NCBI GenBank assembly: GCA_002699585.1
Contig: PABP01000009.1
Span: forward strand, 483,750-547,749
Source of the DNA: Anaerolineaceae bacterium
GTDB taxonomy: Bacteria > Chloroflexota > Anaerolineae > Aggregatilineales > Phototrophicaceae
Direction: 5' to 3'
DNA: 64,000 nucleotides
In this document: positions 27,768 through 35,718 of the stretch, piece by piece
Numbering within the stretch: the stretch's first letter is position 1
Layout of the letters: every line of letters begins with the position of its first letter
The notes under the pieces: model-generated
Seen by the model: only the letters and a program-made list of their open reading frames with translations
What the model was told of the DNA's origin: nothing
Databases searched by the model: none
Translations under genes and position numbers: made by a program

Positions 27768-28880
27768 TTATCGTGGACCGAGATAACGCTTCAAGAATGA
27801 ATCAGTATACTGGGCCAGACGGCCTTCAATGATCGCCTGCCGCATATTCTGGACATGGGTGATTAGGAACGCAATATTGTTCAGGCTGAGCAAATGGTAA
27901 CCCAACAACTCTTTGGCCACCATCAAGTGACGCAAATAAGCCCGGCTGAAGTTCTGCGAATAGCTCTCAAAGCCGTCATCCACGATCACAGGTCGCTCAT
28001 CCTCTTTGAAGCGAGCGTTCTTCATGTTGACGCGCCCATCAAACGTGAAGGCCGCTCCGTGACGCGCCAATCGCGTCGGAATCACACAGTCAAAAATATC
28101 GATGCCGCGCGTGATGTCTTCGCACAGGTCATCCGGGTCGCCGACGCCCATCAGGTAACGCGGGCGGTCATCTGTCATAAACTGTAGCGTTTGTTCGAGG
28201 GTGGCATACTGCTCGGCTTTTGTTTCACCGACAGCTAATCCCCCAATCGCGTAGCCTTTCAAATCCAGTGACTGAATAAACTTGGCCGATTCTTCGCGCA
28301 AATCTGGGAAGACACCACCCTGTACGATGCCAAACAGGGCCTGTTTGCTGTCATCAGGATGGGCTTCTCGGCAGCGTGCAGCCCAGGCATGCGTCCGTGC
28401 AACCGCCTTTTCGACCGTTTCGCGGTCGGTGGGCGGCGGGCACTGGTCAAATGCCATGATGATGTCGGCGCCTAGTGCTTCCTGGATAGCCATCGAGCTT
28501 TCCGGCGTCAGGCGATGTTGGCTGCCATCAATATGGCTGCGGAACGTGACACCTTCGTCGTCAATCTTGTTGATTTGTGTCAGGCTGAATACCTGGAACC
28601 CGCCGGAATCCGTCAGAATGGGACCATCCCACTGCATGAATTCATGCAGGCCGCCCATCTTCTGCACCAGGTCTTCGCCAGGGCGTAGATGCAGATGATA
28701 GGTATTGGCCAGTACCAGACTGGCATGGAGTTCGTGGAGGTCGCGTGGGGGGACTGCTTTGACTGTCGCTTGCGTCCCGACGGGTGCAAAACATGGGGTC
28801 GGGATATCCCCGTGTGGGGTGTGCAAAATACCCGCACGAGCATGACCATCTGTGGCGATGATTTCGAATTCAAAGGCCAT
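27768..28880 (-). CDS. tgt: tRNA-guanine transglycosylase lacking the zinc site
   Basis: 370 residues from the ATG at 28880. Exchanges guanine for preQ1 at tRNA position 34. Catalytic features are intact: Asp91 in TDSGGFQVFSL, FDQCPPPTD (Asp145), VQGGV, GGLAVGE, and the nucleophile region GIDIFDCVIPTR. The usual C-terminal zinc motif CxCxxC plus His is absent: the aligned residues are Gly303, Glu305, Ser308 and Asn334, inside the otherwise conserved VDDGFESYSQNFSRAYLRHL and LLSLNNIAFL. Stability without zinc would need other packing. Linked functionally to queG. Likely start of a unit with the PstS-like gene. Confidence 0.9.
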   Translation of the reverse strand: MAFEFEIIATDGHARAGILHTPHGDIPTPCFAPVGTQATVKAVPPRDLHELHASLVLANTYHLHLRPGEDLVQKMGGLHEFMQWDGPILTDSGGFQVFSLTQINKIDDEGVTFRSHIDGSQHRLTPESSMAIQEALGADIIMAFDQCPPPTDRETVEKAVARTHAWAARCREAHPDDSKQALFGIVQGGVFPDLREESAKFIQSLDLKGYAIGGLAVGETKAEQYATLEQTLQFMTDDRPRYLMGVGDPDDLCEDITRGIDIFDCVIPTRLARHGAAFTFDGRVNMKNARFKEDERPVIVDDGFESYSQNFSRAYLRHLMVAKELLGYHLLSLNNIAFLITHVQNMRQAIIEGRLAQYTDSFLKRYLGPR

Positions 28881-29082
28881 AATTGCCCCTGCGTTGGAAG
28901 TAATTTCGTGCAATTATAGCACAATGCTTGTCATTCAACGTCCGAGGGCTTAACGTTATATCACATAGGTCCACTTACAATAGGATTGTGGCACGGATTG
29001 TCATGGGTGTTACAGTCGGATGGCATTAGGCGCACCCTACACACTGTAGACATTTACTATCAAAGATGCGATACGGTACCTT

Positions 29083-31635
29083 ATGATAAGTCTCTATGAT
29101 TTCCTAAATGCAGCGAATGGCCAGCTCTTTGGTGAACCTGCGGCGCAGCTATTCACCAATTTTAGCCTTGATCCGTATTTGGCTGATGAATCCGATCTGT
29201 TTGTGGCCCTGCAATCCGAGCGTGGCAATAGTCATGACTACATCGCGGAAGCCATTCGGCGGGGTGTTGCTGGCGTCGTCTGTACCTACCCGCCGGATTG
29301 CGAAACGGATGGCGTTTCGGTCATCATGGTTCGCGATCCGTTCGATGCGATGATGGCCTGGTCGCGTTTTGTTCTGAAGAAATACCAGCCGCATATCGTT
29401 GCCATAGCCGGTTCCTGCTCCAAATCCGTAACAGCCCAGGCGACGACACTCCTGCTAAAACAGACCCACCAAGTGCATCGCGGCAGCATCAATACGACAG
29501 GTCGCCTCAATTTGCCGTTGTCTATTGCGGGTATGCGGCCCGATGATGAATATCTCGTTATCAAACTGGACGTAGAAAAACCCGGCGATATGGCCGCGAT
29601 GCTCGATGTCATTACGCCGGAAATTGCCATACTCACGCATATCGATTGCCACCATCCAGCCGCTTTCACTGACTGCGATCAGTACGTGCAGGAGATGCAA
29701 TCGCTGGTGGAAGCAGTCTCGGAAGAGGGGCTTGTCGTCCTCAATATGGACGATACTCGTGTTGCGCCGCTGATAGATGTCGCCCAGGCGGAAGTGCGTA
29801 CCATAGCGATGGAAGCCTTCGGCACAGATTTGATGGCCTACAACATCCTGCCAGACATCGCCCGCACAGGCTTTGACCTGCGCTATGGCAGTGAGCGCTA
29901 TGTCGCGCGTTGGATTCCATTATTGAGCAAGTTGCACCTGTATAGCGCACTGGCTTCGCTGGCCGTTGCCCTGCATGCCGGCCTCCCCATTGATGCCGGT
30001 TTGCGTGCCCTCACGAAACTGAAGCCGCTGCCGGGGCGCATATCACCGTTGCGGGCCAAAGAGGGCGCTATCGTCATTGATGACTCCTACGCCGCCAATG
30101 TTCTCAGTACAGAAGCAGCCCTAATGTGGCTCAAAGACATCAAGTACGACCATCAGGTGATGGTCATTCTGGGTGAGCTAGACGACCATTCTGAACACAG
30201 TCAGGTCGCTCATCGCAATGTGGGCAAAGAAGTGGCCGATGTGGCCGATGTTCTTATTACCCTGGGTGGGGAAGCTGCCCAGGCGGCGCGCTCAGCCATT
30301 GATCATGGTATGGATAGCAGTCGCGTTTTTACGGCATATAGCTGGGAAGAAGCCGTCAGCTTTGCCCAGCATTATGGTATGAGCGAAAATGACATTATCT
30401 ATGTCAAAGGCGGGCGGCTGGCACGCATGGAAACCGTTGTTCGTGCCCAGTTGGCGGATAAATCCGACGAAGTATATACCGTGCGCTACGTTCCCGATGA
30501 AGCCGACAAATCCACCTCACCAACACAATCACTGTTCCCAAGTTGGGTCGAGGTCGATACCGATACCATCGCCAACAATATCCAGATCATTAAATCCATG
30601 CTGGCTGATGATGTGGCGCTGTGTGCGGTCGTTAAAGCCAATGCCTATGGTCATGGGGCGGTTTCAATTTCTCGTATAGCAGCTTCCAATGGTGCCGATT
30701 ATCTGGCGGTCGCTTCCATTGCGGAAGCGCTGGAACTGCGCGACGCGGGTATTAAGTTCCCGATATTGGTGTTGACCTATACGCCCCTCCACGCTATCCG
30801 ACAGGCGGTACGGGCCAATTTGACCGTCACCGTCTTTGATCTGGAACAGGCCCGTGCTTATGATCGGGCGGTGCGCGATATGAATACCCCCCTAAAGTAT
30901 CAGGTTAAGATTGATACAGGCATGGGGCGGCTCGGTGTCTTGGTTGATGATGCGCTGCACATGTTCCGCTATCTGGATGCCCTCAGCCATCTGGAATTAG
31001 AAGGTATCTATACGCACTTCTCGGTTGCCGATGAAGACCTCAGCTACACGAGCGATCAGGCTTTCGCTTTCAAACGCATTGTCCAGGCGGTACGCGCCAG
31101 TGGCTTCTCATTCAAATACGCGCATGCTGCCAATTCCGCTGGTATGCTGCAAGGCCCGGATTTTCACTTTAATATGGTGCGACCGGGTATCGTGTCGTAT
31201 GGCGTCACGCCGGCCCCACACATGGCCTTGCCCGATGGTATTCGGCCTGCGCTTACGTGGAAAACGACTGTTTTGCAGGTCAAGACGCTGCCGCCAGGGC
31301 ATGCGGTTGGCTATGGCAATGCGTACCATACCAGCGAAGCTGAAAAAATCGCGATTCTGCCAGTGGGTTACGCCGATGGCCTGCGCCGATCCCCGCGTAG
31401 CTGGAAAGAGGTGTTGATCAGGGGGCAGCGTGCGCCTTTAGTTGGCCGCGTCAGCATGGAAAAATGCGCTGTCAGCGTGCAGGAAATCCCTGGTGTGACA
31501 GCCGGTGATGAAGTGGTTTTATTGGGTCAGCAGGGTGATGATGCCATCACAGCCGATGAAATTGCACACTGGCTGGGCACCATCAACTACGAAGTACTGA
31601 CCAGTGTGCTGCGCCACGTCCCGCGCAAAGCTTAG
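29083..31635 (+). CDS. MurF-like ligase / alanine racemase fusion
   Basis: 850 residues. Residues 1-480 follow the Mur ligase MurF order: an N-terminal UDP-binding part, a central ATPase domain, and a C-terminal domain with DDSYAANVLSTEAALMWL and YVKGGRLARMETVV. The P-loop reads GSCSKS (110-115) where MurF has GSxGKT, and the metal/substrate motifs after it are altered. From about 485 onward it is alanine racemase: PLP Lys518 in VVKANAYGHG, KIDTGMGRLG, and YADGLRR. The racemase looks functional; the ligase half may be inactive or altered. MurF-Alr fusions are known in Bacteroidetes. Confidence 0.88.
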   Translation: MISLYDFLNAANGQLFGEPAAQLFTNFSLDPYLADESDLFVALQSERGNSHDYIAEAIRRGVAGVVCTYPPDCETDGVSVIMVRDPFDAMMAWSRFVLKKYQPHIVAIAGSCSKSVTAQATTLLLKQTHQVHRGSINTTGRLNLPLSIAGMRPDDEYLVIKLDVEKPGDMAAMLDVITPEIAILTHIDCHHPAAFTDCDQYVQEMQSLVEAVSEEGLVVLNMDDTRVAPLIDVAQAEVRTIAMEAFGTDLMAYNILPDIARTGFDLRYGSERYVARWIPLLSKLHLYSALASLAVALHAGLPIDAGLRALTKLKPLPGRISPLRAKEGAIVIDDSYAANVLSTEAALMWLKDIKYDHQVMVILGELDDHSEHSQVAHRNVGKEVADVADVLITLGGEAAQAARSAIDHGMDSSRVFTAYSWEEAVSFAQHYGMSENDIIYVKGGRLARMETVVRAQLADKSDEVYTVRYVPDEADKSTSPTQSLFPSWVEVDTDTIANNIQIIKSMLADDVALCAVVKANAYGHGAVSISRIAASNGADYLAVASIAEALELRDAGIKFPILVLTYTPLHAIRQAVRANLTVTVFDLEQARAYDRAVRDMNTPLKYQVKIDTGMGRLGVLVDDALHMFRYLDALSHLELEGIYTHFSVADEDLSYTSDQAFAFKRIVQAVRASGFSFKYAHAANSAGMLQGPDFHFNMVRPGIVSYGVTPAPHMALPDGIRPALTWKTTVLQVKTLPPGHAVGYGNAYHTSEAEKIAILPVGYADGLRRSPRSWKEVLIRGQRAPLVGRVSMEKCAVSVQEIPGVTAGDEVVLLGQQGDDAITADEIAHWLGTINYEVLTSVLRHVPRKA

Positions 31636-32318
31636 GAGCCGTTCAGCACGCTCTCTAGGTCCTGCACAATCAATTCGCGGTCGGTACCGAAAGCGTATTT
31701 GCGAATCCATTCGCGGTCAGCATCCAGCAGGAACATGCTGGATGTGTGGTCGACGCTGTAGTTACCGTTTTCGTCCGGCTCCCCGTGGACGAAGCGCACG
31801 CCATAGTCGGCCCCGATGCGCCGCACATCTTCCGGGTCGCCTGTCATGCCGACTGCAAAATGATCCACCTGGCGCACGTCAAAATAGTTGGCGAGTGCTT
31901 CTGGTGTATCGCGGTTACCATCCACGCTGATGAAGACAAACGTAACGTCGTCGCCTTGATCGCCCAGGGCGTCGTACATAGCGCGTGCCTCGCCAAGCGT
32001 GATCGGACAAATATCCGGGCAGTTGGTGAACCCAAAGAACAAAATGGTGGGCTGTTCCGGCAGATCATACAGGCTGAGTGGGTCACCATCGGTCCCCGTT
32101 AATGTGAAATCAGGCATCTTTCGCGGCGGGTCAATGGGTTCGACACCTGTGAAATCATCCTCTTGCTCAAAGCTGACGCCACTGGGGATGTCTTCACTAG
32201 GTGATGCTGTTAATTCTCGACCGACGATATAGCCCCCAAGCAGCAAAATCGCGCCAATGAGCACGATCAACAGCAGGGTTAGCCAGTTGGGTAGGGCGAT
32301 GCGATTTTTTTCTGCCAT
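31632..32318 (-). CDS. SCO1/SenC copper-binding protein
   Basis: 228 residues. One N-terminal membrane helix (about 12-32) anchors a thioredoxin-fold domain outside the membrane. Copper ligands are Cys100 and Cys104 in FGFTNCPDICPITL and His191 in SVDHTSS. SCO1 proteins deliver copper to or reduce the CuA site of cytochrome oxidase; no oxidase genes are in the window. The start at 32318 is chosen so that the anchor follows directly. Its end overlaps the convergent MurF-Alr gene by 4 bases. Confidence 0.92.
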   Translation of the reverse strand: MAEKNRIALPNWLTLLLIVLIGAILLLGGYIVGRELTASPSEDIPSGVSFEQEDDFTGVEPIDPPRKMPDFTLTGTDGDPLSLYDLPEQPTILFFGFTNCPDICPITLGEARAMYDALGDQGDDVTFVFISVDGNRDTPEALANYFDVRQVDHFAVGMTGDPEDVRRIGADYGVRFVHGEPDENGNYSVDHTSSMFLLDADREWIRKYAFGTDRELIVQDLESVLNGS

Positions 32319-32363
32319 GACTTTTGTTCTTTTGAGATTGGTTTGTGAGGATTTTAACAAAAA

Positions 32364-32398
32364 GAGTGGATGTGAGTATAGGGCATTCACATCCACTC
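32364..32398 (-). terminator. Terminator of the esterase gene
   Basis: A perfect 12-bp stem: GAGTGGATGTGA (32364-32375) with TCACATCCACTC (32387-32398), 11-base loop. On the minus strand it is followed by TTTTTGTTAAAA. It lies 41 bases after the esterase stop. Confidence 0.85.
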
Positions 32399-32438
32399 CT
32401 AACGTATGACGTTGAATCCTCCGTGCAGGCGGTTGTCT

Positions 32439-33533
32439 TTAAAGCTCTGTTGCTTTCAACGCTTTGATGAACAACTCCGACCACATGATGAAGTCGTGTC
32501 CGCTGACGCGCGTGTGGAACCAGACCTGCGCACCGGCATTGCTGAACTGTTCAACGATCTCGGAAGCATTCCAATGGAAGCCTTCTTCCAAAGTCCCGGC
32601 GACCACGAAGTAATCCACCGTCGGATCGACGGTATTGGATAGCGACCTCAGCGGATTCATACCGGGGGAGAAGGGGAATGCGTGCGCATACAGGTCGCTA
32701 TGGCGTAGGCCCATTGCTGCGGCAAAAACGCCGCCGTTGGAATAACCAAAGACGATACGGTCCTCACGTTGGGTCGATACCGCATAGTGATTCTCGACCC
32801 ATTGGCGCACTTCCTGGGTGAAGAACGCCTCGTGCTGCTCAAAGCGCGTTTGACTTATCCCTGGCAGGTATTCCTCAGCGCGATATTCGCTGGAATGTAC
32901 GCCCACCAGGATGATCGATGGCAGCGACTTGCTCAAAATGGCGGCTTCGACATAATGGGCAAAATTGGCGACAGACTGGCCATCGGCACTATAGACGACC
33001 GGATAAGTCTGGTCATCACGATAGTAGGGCGGCAGATAAACCGTAATCGACCGCTTTTCTTCCAATGCCGTGCTGAACAGCTCAATCTGATGCAGTGTGC
33101 CCTGTAACTGTTGGACGCGCGGTGTCGGCGAGGGTGCATCCGGCCCCCGCCAAATGTCAAAGCCTTCCGTGAACTGGTTATCAACGACCAGCTTATAACT
33201 GAGGACAGCTTGCCTCAGCTCAGGAATGCGCACGGTCAGCGTCCATAGATCGCTGTTATCCATGCGCCTCAAAGGCTCTTGCAGGCTGTAGTGCAGCCAG
33301 ACTTGCTGAGCATAGCCCTGATAGACGAACATCAGCTTATCGCCATCGGACCACACAGCTTGCTGTCCGCCAGCCAGATGTGTGAGTGCAACCAGCGGGT
33401 CTATCGGCTCATCGACAATGCACCAACTATGATCGGGTGCAGGGCAAATGGGCGAAGACGGTAACGAGGCTTCCGTATGCGGCACAGCGATGAACATAGC
33501 GATCAGAAAGAGCACTGTGAATCGAAATGGCAT
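32439..33533 (-). CDS. Secreted esterase (enterochelin-esterase/PF00756-like)
   Basis: 364 residues. An N-terminal signal peptide (about 1-22) is followed by a small beta domain like that preceding Fes-type esterases (residues about 45-140), then an alpha/beta hydrolase. The nucleophile Ser265 sits in VFGYSNGG and the probable catalytic His346 in VSGHDF. Related to enterochelin esterase and esterase D domains; substrate unknown. A Cys pair (30, 38) near the N-terminus may form a disulfide. Its promoter region contains a palindrome at 33569-33588. Confidence 0.85.
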   Translation of the reverse strand: MPFRFTVLFLIAMFIAVPHTEASLPSSPICPAPDHSWCIVDEPIDPLVALTHLAGGQQAVWSDGDKLMFVYQGYAQQVWLHYSLQEPLRRMDNSDLWTLTVRIPELRQAVLSYKLVVDNQFTEGFDIWRGPDAPSPTPRVQQLQGTLHQIELFSTALEEKRSITVYLPPYYRDDQTYPVVYSADGQSVANFAHYVEAAILSKSLPSIILVGVHSSEYRAEEYLPGISQTRFEQHEAFFTQEVRQWVENHYAVSTQREDRIVFGYSNGGVFAAAMGLRHSDLYAHAFPFSPGMNPLRSLSNTVDPTVDYFVVAGTLEEGFHWNASEIVEQFSNAGAQVWFHTRVSGHDFIMWSELFIKALKATEL

Positions 33534-33567
33534 CGTCGTATCCTCTTAGACTCATCTCTTAAATCAC

Positions 33568-33596
33568 AGTAAACCAGATTCTGTTTACAGACACAA
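33568..33596 (-). promoter_or_regulatory. Esterase promoter candidate overlapped by a palindrome
   Basis: On the minus strand, TTGTGT (33591-33596) and TTTACT (33568-33573) with 17 bases between. GTAAAC (33569-33574) and GTTTAC (33583-33588) form an inverted repeat over the -10 and spacer, as a repressor site would. Confidence 0.35.
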
Positions 33597-33607
33597 GCAT
33601 TCGGTCG

Positions 33608-33636
33608 TTGCATGAGCCGTTCAGCTTCGCTACAAT
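33608..33636 (+). promoter_or_regulatory. Promoter of the gcv operon
   Basis: TTGCAT (33608-33613) and TACAAT (33631-33636) with a 17-base spacer. Transcription would start near 33643, just ahead of the riboswitch. Confidence 0.65.
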
Positions 33637-33656
33637 GGGTAAACTACGCCATAACA

Positions 33657-33754
33657 TAGAGAGCGTCTTGATGACCGCCGAAGGGGCAAGCGTCGGATAA
33701 AAATCCCCGATGTGAAACTCTCAGGCAAAAGGATGTGTTATGGTGCCGTCTCTG
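33657..33754 (+). ncRNA. Glycine riboswitch (single aptamer)
   Basis: The conserved glycine-aptamer core is visible: CCGCCGAAGGGGCAA at about 33675-33689, then a variable hairpin arm, then AAACTCTCAGGCAAAAGGA at 33715-33733. An outer helix can form between AGAGA (33658-33662) and TCTCT (33749-33753). Only one aptamer is seen, not the usual tandem pair. It precedes glycine cleavage genes and an intrinsic terminator, so glycine most likely turns the operon on. Confidence 0.9.
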
Positions 33755-33775
33755 AAGACAGACTTTGTTAACAGG

Positions 33776-33805
33776 GCACACAGCTTTGCGCTTGTGTGCT
33801 TTTTT
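33776..33805 (+). terminator. Intrinsic terminator of the glycine riboswitch expression platform
   Basis: GCACACA (33776-33782) pairs with TGTGTGC (33793-33799), with a further GC/GC pair inside, followed by TTTTTT (33800-33805). It lies about 22 bases after the aptamer and 90 bases before gcvH. Confidence 0.85.
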
Positions 33806-33896
33806 ATTCCATGCTTTGCTTATAGCAGAGCCTACTATCAGGCTTTATTTTGTAACCGTTTTTGATTGTGCATCTGTACCGTAGAGGAGTATTCGC

Positions 33897-34289
33897 ATGG
33901 CAGACCTGAAATACCCTGAAGACTTGAAGTATGCAGAAAGTGACGAGTGGATCCGTATTGATGGCGATGAGGCCGTCGTTGGCATCAGCGACTTTGCCCA
34001 GGATGCCCTCAATGACATCGTCTACATTGAACTCAAAGAAGTTGGCGAAGTCATCGAAGTCGGCGAGCCGTTTGGTGAAGTCGAATCTGTAAAGGCTGCT
34101 TCCGAATTGGTGCTGCCAGTCAGCGGCGAAATCATTGAAATCAACAGCGATCTGGAAGACGATCCCGAAGTTATCAACGCCGATCCTTACGGTGCAGGCT
34201 GGATGGTCAAAATCAAGATCACCGATGATAGCAATCTGGCCAAGTTGATGGACGTCGAAGCCTATAAAGCCTTTAACGAGGATCGCTAG
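33897..34289 (+). CDS. gcvH: Glycine cleavage system H protein
   Basis: 130 residues, the lipoyl carrier of the glycine cleavage complex. The lipoylated Lys66 lies in EVESVKAASELVLPVSG, with ASEL typical. RBS GAGGAG lies 9 bases ahead of the ATG. First gene after the glycine riboswitch; gcvPA follows 94 bases later. Acidic and of normal length. Confidence 0.97.
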   Translation: MADLKYPEDLKYAESDEWIRIDGDEAVVGISDFAQDALNDIVYIELKEVGEVIEVGEPFGEVESVKAASELVLPVSGEIIEINSDLEDDPEVINADPYGAGWMVKIKITDDSNLAKLMDVEAYKAFNEDR

Positions 34290-34383
34290 TTCGCCGGTCC
34301 TTATCCCCGAACGCTGTATTGGCTGGTTCGTGTGCTTGATGCCTGCGGACCAGCACTTTGATTAGTCATAAAGGTGTAACGCG

Positions 34384-35718
34384 ATGGGATACATCCCGCA
34401 TACGGAGGTCGAGCGCCAGCAGATGTTGGCTGCGATTGGCGTCACGACCATCGAAGATCTATTTGATGCCATACCCGCTTCGCACCGCTTCCCCAAGCTC
34501 AATATGCCCCCGGCCATGAGCGAAATGGAAGTTGCGGCGGAGATGCAAGCCCTGTCAGAAGCCAATGAACACGCGGGTGACTTCGCTGTTTTCCGCGGAG
34601 CCGGGGCTTATCATCATTTTGTACCCTCCGTAGTGAACCATATTTTGCTGCGTGGCGAGTTCTACACAGCCTACACACCCTACCAACCGGAGCTTTCCCA
34701 GGGTACGTTGCAGGCGACCTACGAATATCAGAGCATGATGTGTGCCTTAACTGGCATGGACGCCGCTAACGCCAGCCACTATGACGGTGCGACCAGCCTT
34801 GCGGAATCGGTGACGGTTGCGGTGCAGGTCGGGCGTAAGCGCAATAAAATCGTGCTTAGCCCTGGTATTAACCCGCAATATCGTGAAGTTGTGCGAACCT
34901 ATCATCAAGGCCGTGGCCTGGAAATCGTCGGTGATGAAGCCGATGCCGACCTGGCCGCACTGGCTGAAATGATCGATGAGCAAACGGCGATGGTCGCTAT
35001 CGCTTACCCGAACTTCTTCGGCCAGATTGAAGATGTCAGCGCCCTGGTGACAGCCGCCCACGATGCGGGTGCGCTGGTGGTGTTTGTGGCTAACCCGATG
35101 ATGCTGGCTCTCTTCAAATCACCTGGCGAACTTGGCGCAGATATCGTTGTGGGTGATGCGCAACCGCTGGGCGTACCCATGGGGTATGGTGGCCCTTATC
35201 TGGGCTTCTTCGCCACCAAGACCAAGTACGTGCGCAAAATCGCTGGCCGTATCATCGGCGAAACAGTCGATGCGGATGGCAAAAAAGCCTATGTCATGAC
35301 CCTGCGCCCCCGTGAGCAGGATATCCGCCGTGAGAAGGCCAGCAGCAATATCTGCACCAATCAGGGCTTGATGGCGCTGGCGGCGTCGGTCTATCTGGCG
35401 CTGATGGGTCGCAATGGGCTGCGTAAAGTCGCCCAGTTGAATTATCATAAGGCGCATTATGCTGCCGACCAGATCGACCAGATTGATGGCTTCAAGGTGT
35501 TACGTAGCAATCCGTTCTTTAACGAATTCATGGTCAAGTGCCTGATGCCAGTCGAAGCGGTCAACAATGCCCTGATTGGTGAGGGTATCGTCGGTGGCTA
35601 TGACCTCGGCAAAGACTATCCGCATCTGAAAGACCATATGCTGCTGTGCGTCACTGAAATGAACAGCAAAGAAGAAATCGACGCGCTGGTCGATGTGTTG
35701 AAAGGGCTGGCCTCATGA
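34384..35718 (+). CDS. gcvPA: Glycine dehydrogenase (decarboxylating) subunit 1
   Basis: 444 residues, the N-terminal half of the split P-protein. Typical stretches: MGYIPHTEVERQQMLAAIG at the start, FRGAGAYHHFVPSVV, FYTAYTPYQPELSQGTLQ and the C-terminal LLCVTEMNSKEEID. It forms the active P-protein with GcvPB. The stop overlaps the gcvPB start by ATGA. No clear RBS is seen before the ATG. Confidence 0.97.
   Translation: MGYIPHTEVERQQMLAAIGVTTIEDLFDAIPASHRFPKLNMPPAMSEMEVAAEMQALSEANEHAGDFAVFRGAGAYHHFVPSVVNHILLRGEFYTAYTPYQPELSQGTLQATYEYQSMMCALTGMDAANASHYDGATSLAESVTVAVQVGRKRNKIVLSPGINPQYREVVRTYHQGRGLEIVGDEADADLAALAEMIDEQTAMVAIAYPNFFGQIEDVSALVTAAHDAGALVVFVANPMMLALFKSPGELGADIVVGDAQPLGVPMGYGGPYLGFFATKTKYVRKIAGRIIGETVDADGKKAYVMTLRPREQDIRREKASSNICTNQGLMALAASVYLALMGRNGLRKVAQLNYHKAHYAADQIDQIDGFKVLRSNPFFNEFMVKCLMPVEAVNNALIGEGIVGGYDLGKDYPHLKDHMLLCVTEMNSKEEIDALVDVLKGLAS

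Larger units (their letters stand above)
33534..33896. other. Divergent region holding the glycine riboswitch and esterase promoter
   Basis: 363 bases without a protein gene. Left part: esterase promoter candidate (33568-33596) with palindrome. Middle: gcv promoter (33608-33636). Right: glycine aptamer (about 33657-33754), intrinsic terminator (33776-33805), then about 90 bases of leader before gcvH. Confidence 0.75.

Noticed and set aside
28881-29082. Possible tRNA or small RNA in the gap before the MurF-Alr gene
   Set aside because: A small GGGTG/CACCC pairing exists, but there is no cloverleaf or CCA end and no promoter-terminator pair.
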